DNA from: Vulcanimicrobiota bacterium
GTDB taxonomy: Bacteria > Vulcanimicrobiota > Vulcanimicrobiia > Vulcanimicrobiales > Vulcanimicrobiaceae
Direction of reading: 5' to 3'
Assembly (NCBI GenBank): GCA_003161555.1
Contig: PMOG01000264.1
Span: forward strand, 1 to 41,129
Length of the DNA stretch: 41,129 bases
The translations under genes and the position numbers were made by a program. The notes under the pieces are model-generated. The model had not been told where the DNA came from. It did not search any database and was given only the letters and a program-made list of their open reading frames with translations. Below, piece after piece: positions 8,673-16,688 of the stretch. The stretch's first letter is position 1. Every line of letters begins with the position of its first letter.

Positions 8673-9694
8673 GTCCAGTGTTTCCCCGCCGGCACCGCGG
8701 AACCCGGCTCAGCTGAGGCCCGGATTTCGGCCACGATTTCGAACGAGCGCAGGCGCGCCGCGTGGTCGAAGACCTGTGCCGTGGCGAGAAACTCGTCGGC
8801 GCCCGTCAGCGCGATAAAGCGCTCGATGCCGGCCCGCACCGTGTCTCGCGAACCGACCACCGCTTGTGCGAGCGCGGTCTCGAGCCCCATCCGCTCCGCT
8901 AGCGAGATGCTCGCCCCAAAATCTTCGACCGGCGCCGGAAGCAGCCCGGGGCGGCCGCGCCGCAGGTTCACGAACGATTGCTGCAACGAGGTGAACAAGT
9001 GCGCCGCTTCCCCATCGGTGTCGGCGGCGACCACCGAAGCCGCGACCATGACGTACGGCCGGTCGAGAAAGGCCGACGGCCGAAAGCGGGTGCGGTACTC
9101 CTCGAGCGCCTCGATCAGGTACTGCGGTGCGAAGTGCGAGGCGAACGCGAACGGCAGCCCGAGCGCGGCGGCGAGCTGCGCGCTGTACAGGCTCGAACCG
9201 AGCAGCCAGATCGGCACGTTGAGGCCCGCGCCCGGTACGGCGCGGACGGCCTGCTCCGCGGCGTCGGCCTGAAAATAGCGCAGCAGTTCGACGACGTCGT
9301 GCGGGAAGTTGTCGGCGCCGTCGAGATCGCGACGCAGCGCCCGCACGGTCAGCGCATCGGTCCCCGGCGCGCGACCGAGCCCGAGATCGATGCGCCCCGG
9401 AAACAAGGCTTCGAGCGTGCCGAATTGTTCGGCGATCACCAGCGGCGCGTGGTTGGGGAGCATCACCCCGCCCGCGCCGACCCGAATGGTCGACGTTCCC
9501 GCCGCAACGTGACCGATCACCACCGCCGTCGCTGCGCTTGCGATTCCCGGCATGTTGTGATGCTCGGCGAGCCAGTACCGGCGGAAACCCCAGCGCTCGG
9601 CGTGCTGCGCGAGATCGAGCGTGTTGCGAAGCGCCGTGCTTGCGTCGGCCCCGGCCGGCACGGGCGCTAAGTCGAGGACCGAAAACGGAATCAT
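8669..9694 (-). CDS. LLM-class (luciferase-like) flavin monooxygenase
   Basis: A 341-residue bacterial-luciferase-fold protein, expected to use reduced FMN or F420 and oxygen. Typical features are [15 protein letters not shown] at the start, [30 protein letters not shown], and GLGRAPGTD, matching the single-domain MsnO8/YhbW-like group. Such enzymes oxidise diverse small molecules, so the substrate is open. It is co-translated with the downstream peroxidase, which could scavenge peroxide from uncoupled flavin turnover; that link is inference. Confidence 0.9.
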   Translation of the reverse strand: MIPFSVLDLAPVPAGADASTALRNTLDLAQHAERWGFRRYWLAEHHNMPGIASAATAVVIGHVAAGTSTIRVGAGGVMLPNHAPLVIAEQFGTLEALFPGRIDLGLGRAPGTDALTVRALRRDLDGADNFPHDVVELLRYFQADAAEQAVRAVPGAGLNVPIWLLGSSLYSAQLAAALGLPFAFASHFAPQYLIEALEEYRTRFRPSAFLDRPYVMVAASVVAADTDGEAAHLFTSLQQSFVNLRRGRPGLLPAPVEDFGASISLAERMGLETALAQAVVGSRDTVRAGIERFIALTGADEFLATAQVFDHAARLRSFEIVAEIRASAEPGSAVPAGKHWT

Positions 9695-9739
9695 AACTGC
9701 TCGACCTTGGACGGCCGAGCGGACCGGAAAGGTTGCGCC

Positions 9740-10531
9740 CTAGCCGCCGCTGCGGTCGAGGAGTTCGCCCAGCGCGACGGCGGCCGCAAGCGGCGCTTCC
9801 AGCGGAATCGAATGGCCGATACCTTCGAGTACGACCAGAGTCGCGCCGGCGACTCCGTCGGCGACCGCGCGCGATGCTTCGAGCGGGATCAGCGCATCGA
9901 GTTCGCCCACGACGACCAGCGCCGGTACGGCGATGTCGGCAAAGAGATCGGCCGAATCGAGACGCGCCTTCATGCCGCGCAGCAGTTGACCGGCACCGCG
10001 CGGATTCTGCCGCGCCATCAGCGCGATGAGCTCGTCCAGCACGCCGCTCTGGGCGGCCGACGGAGCCGCGAGCCGCGGCGCATACCAAGCAACGATCGCG
10101 TCCATGTTTCCGTCGCGCTCGGCCGCCTGCGCGAGCGACTCGCGCCAGGCAGCGGCCTCCGGCGTATCGCTGCGGGCGTGGCTCGCGACGAACCCCAGCC
10201 CGGCGCAGCGTTCGGCGTACATGCGAAAAAACGCGAAGGTCACATACCCGCCGAGCGAGTGCCCGGCGACCACGGCGCGCTCGACTTGGAGCACGTCGAG
10301 CAGTGCGGCGAGGTCGCCGGCCAGCACTTCCATCAGCGCCGGCCCGTCCCCGGGCTCCGATTCGCCGCAACCGCGCAGATCGGGCCGGATCACCCGATGC
10401 CCGGAGAGCCCCGCGACGATGGGATCCCACACGGTACGGTCGCAGCCGAACCCGTGCACCAGGACGAGCGGGAGGCCCGGTGCGGCGGTATCGTCGTAGC
10501 CCAGCACACGCCCGTCGAGCGAAATCTGCAC
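9740..10531 (-). CDS. Alpha/beta-fold hydrolase
   Basis: A 263-residue alpha/beta hydrolase. The nucleophile elbow is GHSLGG with S92; the acid is probably the Asp in GELDALIP (about 212) and the base the His in GIGHSIPLE (about 240). The oxyanion HGFG motif is at residues 26-29. The helical lid after the elbow is of ordinary size. It resembles esterases or enol-lactonases of the PcaD/BioH kind, but the substrate is not determinable. GTG start. It lies 45 bases upstream of the monooxygenase on the same strand. Confidence 0.87.
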   Translation of the reverse strand: MQISLDGRVLGYDDTAAPGLPLVLVHGFGCDRTVWDPIVAGLSGHRVIRPDLRGCGESEPGDGPALMEVLAGDLAALLDVLQVERAVVAGHSLGGYVTFAFFRMYAERCAGLGFVASHARSDTPEAAAWRESLAQAAERDGNMDAIVAWYAPRLAAPSAAQSGVLDELIALMARQNPRGAGQLLRGMKARLDSADLFADIAVPALVVVGELDALIPLEASRAVADGVAGATLVVLEGIGHSIPLEAPLAAAVALGELLDRSGG

Positions 10532-10628
10532 GCCCGACGGTACTCGGAGCGGCGGACGAGCCCTGCCTCGCCGGGCAGGAATGGTTGTGAAACGATGGCC
10601 GCGGTTTTCATGATCGGCGCCCGTGGAT

Positions 10629-11549
10629 TCAGGGCTCCGATGAATACGAGGAGTGAGCGTCGCCGATCGCGTGCAGCAGGGTCAGCAGCGTGCGGTTGAG
10701 CGGCGTCGGAAGATCGAGGCGGTCGCCGGCCGCGACGATCGCGCCGGTCAGCGCGTCGACCTCGAACGGGCGGCCCGCGAGGCGATCGAAGTACATTGAC
10801 GTGCCGGCTTCCGGCGGATAGGTGAGCAGCAGCGACAGCATCTGCTCGGGCTCATCGGGAGCCAAGTGCGCGCCGTCGGCGCGTCCGACCGCCGCCGCCT
10901 CACGGAGAACCGCCAGACACAGTTCTTGGATGTCGTCGCGCCGGAATACCGCCTGACGCTGAAGCGTCAGCGCCGTGATCGGGTTCGCGACGGAATTGAT
11001 CAGCAGCTTACGCCAAGCCAAGGTTGCGAAGTCGTCGCTGAAGAGCAGCCGCATCGGCGTGCCGGCGAGCAGCTGCGCGAACGCGCGGCCGTCCGGATCG
11101 TCGCGCACTGCGATATCGTATGGACCGGCCTGGCGGAAACGGACGCGATCCGCGGCCAGCCGCTCCCCGTTGTAGTACACGATCGTCGGGACGACCGTCG
11201 CCGGGCCGATCAGCGGTTTGAGTCGGGCTTCATGATCGATACCGTTCTGCAGCACGGCGACGCGAGTCGCCGGTCCGCACAACTGCGCCAGCCATGGCGC
11301 GGTCGACGGCGTCTGGTGCGCCTTCGTGCACAGCAGGACCCAATCGACGGGCGCGGCGCCGGCGGGATCGGTCAGCGCGCGGATCGGCACTTCAATCGTG
11401 TCGCTGGGCCGTTCGACGATCAGCCGTTCGAGCGGCTGCCGCACGCACACGACGACGTCGTGCCGCCCGGCGCCGACGAGCGACCCCGCAACGACGCCGC
11501 CGATGCTGCCAAAGCCGACGACGGCAATCGTCGAGTCCGCTTTCTCCAT
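10629..11549 (-). CDS. Ketopantoate reductase-like (PanE/ApbA) oxidoreductase
   Basis: A 306-residue NADPH-dependent dehydrogenase of the PanE family. The N-terminal Rossmann motif is VVGFGSIGG, followed by LLCTKAHQT and LQNGIDHE. The C-terminal helical domain has the catalytic Lys in LAWRKLLINSVANPITAL and the conserved Glu in FEVDALTGAI. True PanE makes pantoate for CoA, but many relatives reduce other 2-oxoacids. A second family member lies at 15693-16670, so at least one is likely not the biosynthetic enzyme. Confidence 0.85.
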   Translation of the reverse strand: MEKADSTIAVVGFGSIGGVVAGSLVGAGRHDVVVCVRQPLERLIVERPSDTIEVPIRALTDPAGAAPVDWVLLCTKAHQTPSTAPWLAQLCGPATRVAVLQNGIDHEARLKPLIGPATVVPTIVYYNGERLAADRVRFRQAGPYDIAVRDDPDGRAFAQLLAGTPMRLLFSDDFATLAWRKLLINSVANPITALTLQRQAVFRRDDIQELCLAVLREAAAVGRADGAHLAPDEPEQMLSLLLTYPPEAGTSMYFDRLAGRPFEVDALTGAIVAAGDRLDLPTPLNRTLLTLLHAIGDAHSSYSSEP

Positions 11550-11573
11550 CGAGGCTCGACGACTAGGGGCAGG

Positions 11574-11849
11574 TCAGTTACGTGAAGCCCGCGCGACGAC
11601 GGTCGTCTGGTCGATCTGGATCAGACCGCCATTGGGGAGATTCGGCTCCCCGCGGCCGGTCTTCAGCCGGACCCAATTCCGGTCAACCCGCTGGAGCAAT
11701 CCGATGCGGTGCGTTCCATCGATCATCGTCAGATCGACGATGTTGCCGTTCCAGGGTTCGAGATGTTCTACGGTGAGGGCCGGCGCGACGTCCATACCCT
11801 GCGGTTCAGCAGGAGACTCCTTCTTCCCTGCCCGGCTCGCGTCGACCAT
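11574..11849 (-). CDS. Small conserved-type protein of unknown function
   Basis: A 91-residue protein with a polar, Pro-containing N-terminal 25 residues. The rest looks beta-rich: WNGNIVDLTMIDGTHRIGLL, DRNWVRLKTGR, then NGGLIQIDQTTVVARA. The alternation suggests a small SH3- or Sm-like barrel, but I do not recognise a family. It has no signal peptide or cysteines. It sits seven bases after the cupin gene and 24 bases before the PanE-like gene on the same strand, so cupin, this gene and panE-like are probably one transcript. Confidence 0.65.
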   Translation of the reverse strand: MVDASRAGKKESPAEPQGMDVAPALTVEHLEPWNGNIVDLTMIDGTHRIGLLQRVDRNWVRLKTGRGEPNLPNGGLIQIDQTTVVARASRN

Positions 11850-11856
11850 CGTGCGC

Positions 11857-12336
11857 TTACTCTTCGCCGTCGAAATAATCGAGCGGCTCCGAGCGGATGA
11901 TCCGGCGTTCCGGCGAGCGGACTGCCCATTTCCGGCTGTCGGGATAGTAGGTGGACTCGCCGATTGGATTATCGGCCACGACGAACACCACCAGATCGAC
12001 GTCGCCGTCGTTCGTCATCGTGTGCGCCTGGCCGGGTTCGAACAGAAACGCGTCGCCGGCTTCGATCCGGGTCATGCCGTCCGCGTCGCGCACCTGCCCA
12101 GTCCCGGAGAGCACGTAGTAGAACTCCCACTGCGCGCTGTGCGAATGGTAGGGGTACGGCGTCTTCCCGGGCGCAAAGCGCGCCAGTTCGACGTCGAACG
12201 GGTGCCGTTCGCGCAGGTCCGTCGAGGTGGGCTTGCGGCCCAGGGCCTCGGAGATCTGCTTCCCGCTCCCGGCAAACGTACCGCCGGGTGACGACCACTC
12301 CACCGCTTCGAGTTCGTTCACGTTCACCTTGCGCAT
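11857..12336 (-). CDS. Cupin-domain protein
   Basis: A 159-residue single-domain cupin. Motif 1 is YPYHSHSAQWEFYYVLSGTG, with metal ligands of the HxH type plus a Glu. Motif 2 is PGQAHTMTND, with the last His ligand. The C-terminus is acidic (DYFDGEE). The start at 12336 follows GAGGGG five bases upstream; a longer frame to 12378 lacks such a site. Stand-alone cupins may be isomerases, dioxygenases or sugar-binding proteins; the role here is unknown. It is divergent from the MFS transporter. Confidence 0.85.
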   Translation of the reverse strand: MRKVNVNELEAVEWSSPGGTFAGSGKQISEALGRKPTSTDLRERHPFDVELARFAPGKTPYPYHSHSAQWEFYYVLSGTGQVRDADGMTRIEAGDAFLFEPGQAHTMTNDGDVDLVVFVVADNPIGESTYYPDSRKWAVRSPERRIIRSEPLDYFDGEE

Positions 12337-12412
12337 GGAACCCCTCGTTCGACGAGCCGGTTCGATTACCGAGCGCAACCCGCCGCCGCTCCGCGCTCAT
12401 TGAATCAAGCGC

Positions 12413-13594
12413 GTGGTTACCTCCGAGAATCCGGCCGCCGGCCGTTATCCGATCGCTGCCGTCGCGCTCGCGCTGATGCTGGCCGGGACGCTCTTGCCGA
12501 CGCCGCTCTTCGAACTCTACCGCCACACCTGGAACCTGACGCCGGGCTCGATCAGCCTCGTCTTCGCGGTGTACGCCGCGTCGCTGATTCCGTCGCTGAT
12601 CTTTTTGGGCGGCCTCTCCGACAGCATCGGCCGCCGGCGCACGATCCTGCTGGCGTTTGCGCTCTTGGCGGCGGGATCGCTGATCTTCGCTTTTGCGCAA
12701 GGTCTGGCGTGGCTGATCGCAGCGCGCGTCGTGCAAGGCGTCGGCATGGGACTCGGTACCGGGGCGGCCGCCGCGGCGATTCGCGAATGGATGCCGGACA
12801 ACGCGCGCGCACGCGCCGGGATGGTGACCGTGATCGCGGTCGCCGCGGGCTCCGCGCTGGGCGCGCTCCTGGGCGGCATTCTCGCAGAATATGCGCCTCA
12901 TCCGCTCTCGCTGGCCTACTTCGTCCACGTCGGCTTGGTAGCGGTAGCGGCCGTGGCGGTCGCACGCGTTCCCAAGTGTCCGCACCCGCGTCCGTCGGCG
13001 CATACGGTCATCCCGACGATTCCGGGTCCGATTCGCCGGCCGTTCTTCATCGCGTCGGCGCAGGCGTTCATCGGCTGGGGTTCGTTCGCGATCTTCGTCG
13101 GGCTCGTGCCGGCGTTTCTCGCCAACGTCCTGAATCTCCATAACTTGCTGACCGGCGCCTTCGTCATCACCGGGATTCAAATCGGATCCGTGACGGCATC
13201 GATCTTCGCTCAACGCTTGACGACGCGCCGGGCGATCATTTCGGCGCTGCTGACGCTCGGTGCCGGAATGTGGCTGCTGCTGCTGGGCGTCGCCGTGCAC
13301 GCCTACGTGCTCGTCGGCATCGCGACGCTCGTGACCGGTGCAGGGGGCGGGCTCTCCTACCTGGTCGGACTCAACATCGTGGCGGGCATCTCACCGCCCG
13401 ATCACCGCGGCGAGATGCTCTCGGCCTTCCTCGTCTCCTGCTATCTGGGTTTCAGCGTGCCGGCACTGGCGCTGGGGATTGCCGCGAACGAGTTTGGCCT
13501 TTTCGCCGCGTTCATCGGCGCGGCGATCGTGCTCGGCGCGATCGCGACCACGATCATCGCGCTGACCTCGGAGCGAAACCTGCGCGTCGCCTAG
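12413..13594 (+). CDS. Major facilitator superfamily transporter
   Basis: A 393-residue inner-membrane protein with about 12 hydrophobic helices. MFS motif A appears in the loop after helix 2 (GGLSDSIGRRRT), and helix 4 has RVVQGVGMGLGTG. The layout fits drug/metabolite:proton antiporters of the DHA1 kind with short loops and a compact size. GTG start without an obvious Shine-Dalgarno. It is divergent from the cupin gene, with 76 bases between. The stop lies two bases from the convergent VOC gene. Confidence 0.9.
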   Translation: MVTSENPAAGRYPIAAVALALMLAGTLLPTPLFELYRHTWNLTPGSISLVFAVYAASLIPSLIFLGGLSDSIGRRRTILLAFALLAAGSLIFAFAQGLAWLIAARVVQGVGMGLGTGAAAAAIREWMPDNARARAGMVTVIAVAAGSALGALLGGILAEYAPHPLSLAYFVHVGLVAVAAVAVARVPKCPHPRPSAHTVIPTIPGPIRRPFFIASAQAFIGWGSFAIFVGLVPAFLANVLNLHNLLTGAFVITGIQIGSVTASIFAQRLTTRRAIISALLTLGAGMWLLLLGVAVHAYVLVGIATLVTGAGGGLSYLVGLNIVAGISPPDHRGEMLSAFLVSCYLGFSVPALALGIAANEFGLFAAFIGAAIVLGAIATTIIALTSERNLRVA

Positions 13595-13596
13595 CG

Positions 13597-13941
13597 TTAT
13601 TTCCGCCGGTGGAGCACCAGTTTGTTGCCCTCGGTATCTTCGGCAAACGACATGTAGCAGACGGGCGATTCTCCGGGCTCCTCCGCCGTGCCGCCCAGCT
13701 TGCGCACGAGTTCCGCGGCAGCGGGGACGTCGGGCACCGCAAACATGACCATCGTGCCGGCCTGCCACGGAAAGTTTTCGTGCTTGCCGATCGCAAACGC
13801 CGATCCGTCGGCGAACTCAAACTCCGCCCAGGTGCCCGGCATGCTCGTCCCCGGCTCACGCTCGAAAAGCGCGCGATAGAACGCCAGGGCACGATCGAAA
13901 TCCTTCACCGTGTAGACGTGCGTATCGATTCCCGTTACCAC
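13597..13941 (-). CDS. VOC-superfamily (glyoxalase-like) protein
   Basis: A 114-residue protein with one vicinal-oxygen-chelate module pair: DTHVYTVKDFDRALAFYRALF at the start and YMSFAEDTEGNKLVLHRRK at the end. These are typical of small glyoxalase/bleomycin-resistance-like proteins that dimerise. Metal ligands are only partly obvious, so catalytic activity is uncertain. GTG start with AGGAGG six bases upstream. It converges with the MFS gene. Confidence 0.87.
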   Translation of the reverse strand: MVTGIDTHVYTVKDFDRALAFYRALFEREPGTSMPGTWAEFEFADGSAFAIGKHENFPWQAGTMVMFAVPDVPAAAELVRKLGGTAEEPGESPVCYMSFAEDTEGNKLVLHRRK

Positions 13942-13994
13942 CCGTACCTCCTAAACGAACGTGCGAACCGGTGGCCCCGTTCGACGCGGCGATT

Positions 13995-14774
13995 TCAGTG
14001 CCCGCGCGTCACGACCACCCAGATCGAACTCGCCTTCGTGTACCCCGCCGGAACCTTGAAACGCGAGAGGGGCGGGAGACCGCGGGTCAGCTCGTCGACG
14101 GCGTAGGTCAGGTTCGCCTTGTTCGGAGATCCCTCGCGCTCGACGGAGACGTTGAGGTTCATCGGAACACCGGCCGAGGCGTCGACGATCTGCGCATCCG
14201 CCAGGACGTGCACCGGTGCGGCGTCCCCCTTCTTCGCGACCTCGAGGTCGAACGACAAGCCGGTCGTGGGCACGCCGTTGGTCATCGTGTGACCGGTCAT
14301 TTTGATCGTCACCGAGAGCACATCGAGGTTGGCGAACGGCGACATCGCTTGGGGCGGCACGCTCGCACTGGGCGTCGGAGTCGGTCGCGGCGACGCGCCG
14401 GGCGATGCCTGCGGCAGAAACGGCTGGACGTAGTAGTTCTTGGTGAGGTCGTTCCAGACGGTGAGCGTGTTGGCACGCCGATCGACGACCGCAGTGACGC
14501 GAATCGGTGGAATCGGCATCGCGTCGGTCTTCACCGCGAGGAGGTCGATGCGGACCAGCCCCGGGCGCTCCGCCATACCGAGCTGAAGGCTTCCGGTGAT
14601 GGTGCGACCCTGCGTCACGATCGTACCGTCGGCGTGCGCGGTCGCGCTGAAGCCGGCCGGAGTCGCCACCGGGACCGGAGCCGGCGTTTGAGCCGCGGCC
14701 GGCCGCATCAGCGCAGCGACTGCCGCCGCGCACGCGATGATGTATCGGGCACGCCGGCCGAGCCGTATCGCCAT
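13995..14774 (-). CDS. Exported protein of unknown function
   Basis: A 259-residue protein starting at the ATG at 14774 with a basic N-region and a hydrophobic core ending AAAQTP, a clear Sec signal peptide. The mature part has two beta-rich blocks separated by a Ser/Pro linker (GASPRPTPTPSAS, near the middle), and ends KASSIWVVVTRGH. There are no cysteines in the mature part. It may bind something in the envelope, but I do not recognise a family. A frame extending to 14873 would bury the signal peptide and is rejected. Confidence 0.75.
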   Translation of the reverse strand: MAIRLGRRARYIIACAAAVAALMRPAAAQTPAPVPVATPAGFSATAHADGTIVTQGRTITGSLQLGMAERPGLVRIDLLAVKTDAMPIPPIRVTAVVDRRANTLTVWNDLTKNYYVQPFLPQASPGASPRPTPTPSASVPPQAMSPFANLDVLSVTIKMTGHTMTNGVPTTGLSFDLEVAKKGDAAPVHVLADAQIVDASAGVPMNLNVSVEREGSPNKANLTYAVDELTRGLPPLSRFKVPAGYTKASSIWVVVTRGH

Positions 14775-14898
14775 CCCTGCTAGGCTTGGCTGCCTGCGCG
14801 CGCGGACCTGGCCGGTTGCAGCGCGCGCATCCGACGGGAACCGGCGCGCGGCGGTCCAAAGGGAGTCGGTCACGCGTCATTCGCTTGAGGGGGACTTG

Positions 14899-15684
14899 AT
14901 GACGGTCAACATTGCCACCGGCCGGTGGCTTCGATTCGAACACGATGGGCGGCCGGCGTTCGGCATGCTGGACGGCGACACCATTACCGAGTTCGAAGGC
15001 GATATGTTCGGCAGACCGACGTCGACGAACCGGACCTACGCGGCGGCCGGTGTGCGGCTCCTCACGCCGACGCAGCCGACGAAAATGATCGGGCTCTGGA
15101 ACAACTTCGGCGCTTTGGGCAAGAAGCTCGAACTCGCCATTCCTCCCGAGCCGTTGTACTTCATCAAAGGTTCGAACGCGTTCATCGCCGCCGGCGATAC
15201 GATCCGCAAGCCGCCCTTCTACGACGGCCGGGTGCTCTTCGAAGCCGAGCTGGGCATCGTGATCGGGAGACGCTGCGCCGGGATCGACGAGGCGAACGCG
15301 GACGACTACATCTTCGGTTATACGTGCGTCAACGACGTCACCGCGTTCGACGTGCTCAACGCGGACCCGTCGTTCGCGCAGTGGGCCCGTGCCAAGAGTT
15401 TCGATACGTTCGGCGTCTTCGGTCCGGTCATCGCGACCGGTCTCGATCCCGAGACGCTGACCATTCGCGCCGTGCTCGACGGCGAGGAGCGGCAGAACTA
15501 TCCCGTCAGCGACATGCTGATGAAGCCCAAGCGTCTGGTGAGCGCGATCTCACGCGACATGACGCTGATGCCCGGTGACGTGATCGCCTGCGGAACCTCG
15601 ATCGGTGCCGGCAAGATGAAACCCGGCAGTACGATCGAGGTCGTGATCGACGGCATCGGCACGCTGACCAACCGCTTCGAATAG
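14899..15684 (+). CDS. Fumarylacetoacetate hydrolase (FAH) family protein
   Basis: A 261-residue FAH-superfamily enzyme. These metal-dependent enzymes cleave or decarboxylate 2-oxo or 3-oxo acids in aromatic and sugar-acid catabolism. Metal ligands are E115 and E117 in FEAELGIVIGR and D146 in NDVTAFD. The C-terminal LMPGDVIACGTSIGAG is the usual substrate loop. A strong GAGGGGG seven bases before the ATG fixes the start. It precedes the second PanE-like gene by eight bases, and the pair leads into the hyf genes. Substrate unknown. Confidence 0.9.
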   Translation: MTVNIATGRWLRFEHDGRPAFGMLDGDTITEFEGDMFGRPTSTNRTYAAAGVRLLTPTQPTKMIGLWNNFGALGKKLELAIPPEPLYFIKGSNAFIAAGDTIRKPPFYDGRVLFEAELGIVIGRRCAGIDEANADDYIFGYTCVNDVTAFDVLNADPSFAQWARAKSFDTFGVFGPVIATGLDPETLTIRAVLDGEERQNYPVSDMLMKPKRLVSAISRDMTLMPGDVIACGTSIGAGKMKPGSTIEVVIDGIGTLTNRFE

Positions 15685-15692
15685 GGGACACG

Positions 15693-16670
15693 GTGCGAAT
15701 CGCAATCATCGGCGCAGGCGCGATCGGCGGCGTGCTCGGTGCACGGCTGGCTCTCGCGGGCGAAACGGTCACGTTCATCGAGGCGAACCCCGCCCATGCG
15801 GACGCCATCCGCAGCCAGGGCATCCGCGTGCAGTCCGAAGGCGACGACATCGTCGCGCGGGACGTGAAGGTGACGGCGACGTTCGATGACGCCGGGCCGC
15901 AAGATCTCGTCATCATCGCCGTCAAGGCGCATCAGATCGCGCGGCTGGTTCCGGGCATCCGCAAGCTCTTCGGGCCGGAGACGATCGTCATGACCGTGCA
16001 GAATGGCGTGCCGTGGTGGTACTTCTTCCGCAACGGCGGGCCGCACGAGGGCCGCACGATCGCGGCAGTCGATCCCGACGGCACGATCGACGCGGCGATC
16101 GAACGCGAACGGATTATCGGCTGCATCGTGTACCCCGCCGGCGAGGTCGTCGCGCCGGGCGTCGTGCGCGTCGTCGACGGCAACCGTTTCTCGGTCGGCG
16201 AACTGGACGGTTCGCACAGCGAACGGGTCGAGGCGCTGGCGGCGATGCTGAACCGCGCGGGGTTCAAGTCGTACGTACTCGACGACATCCGCGCCGAGAT
16301 CTGGTTGAAACTCTGGGGCAACCTCTCGTTCAACCCGATCAGCGCCTTGACGCACGGGACGTTGGCCGGAATCTGCCGCAACCCGCAAACCCGTGCCCTC
16401 GCTGCGGCAATGATGGGCGAGGCTCAGCAGATCGGCGAGAAGCTCGGCATCGTCTTCCGGCACACGATCGAGAAGCGCATCGCCGGTGCCGAAGGCGTCG
16501 GCGAGCACAAGACCTCCATGCTGCAGGACGTCGAGGCGGGCCGGCCGCTCGAAATCGATGCGCTGGTCGGCGCGGTGATCGAGTTAGGGCGGCTGACCGA
16601 GACGCCGACCCCGCACATCGATTCCGTGTATGCCTGCGTGACGCTGCTCAACGAGTCGCTGGCCCGGTGA
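15693..16670 (+). CDS. 2-dehydropantoate 2-reductase (PanE/ApbA) family protein
   Basis: A 325-residue NADPH-dependent reductase. The Rossmann motif IIGAGAIGG is near the N-terminus, then IIAVKAHQI and VQNGVPWWYF. The catalytic Lys lies in WLKLWGNLSFNPISAL and the conserved Glu in EIDALVGAVIELG. The size is slightly above classical PanE, and the insert with PWWYF/GGPHEGR is typical of a relative often found next to FAH-family genes. Together they may act on a 2-oxo acid. GTG start after AGGGGAC. It ends 18 bases before hyfB. Confidence 0.87.
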   Translation: MRIAIIGAGAIGGVLGARLALAGETVTFIEANPAHADAIRSQGIRVQSEGDDIVARDVKVTATFDDAGPQDLVIIAVKAHQIARLVPGIRKLFGPETIVMTVQNGVPWWYFFRNGGPHEGRTIAAVDPDGTIDAAIERERIIGCIVYPAGEVVAPGVVRVVDGNRFSVGELDGSHSERVEALAAMLNRAGFKSYVLDDIRAEIWLKLWGNLSFNPISALTHGTLAGICRNPQTRALAAAMMGEAQQIGEKLGIVFRHTIEKRIAGAEGVGEHKTSMLQDVEAGRPLEIDALVGAVIELGRLTETPTPHIDSVYACVTLLNESLAR

Positions 16671-16688
16671 GCATGCTGCCGCGCGCCC

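Noticed and set aside
10562-10579. CCTGCC/GGCAGG inverted repeat before the alpha/beta hydrolase gene
   Set aside because: Six-bp stem with no T-run on either strand; likely chance in GC-rich sequence.
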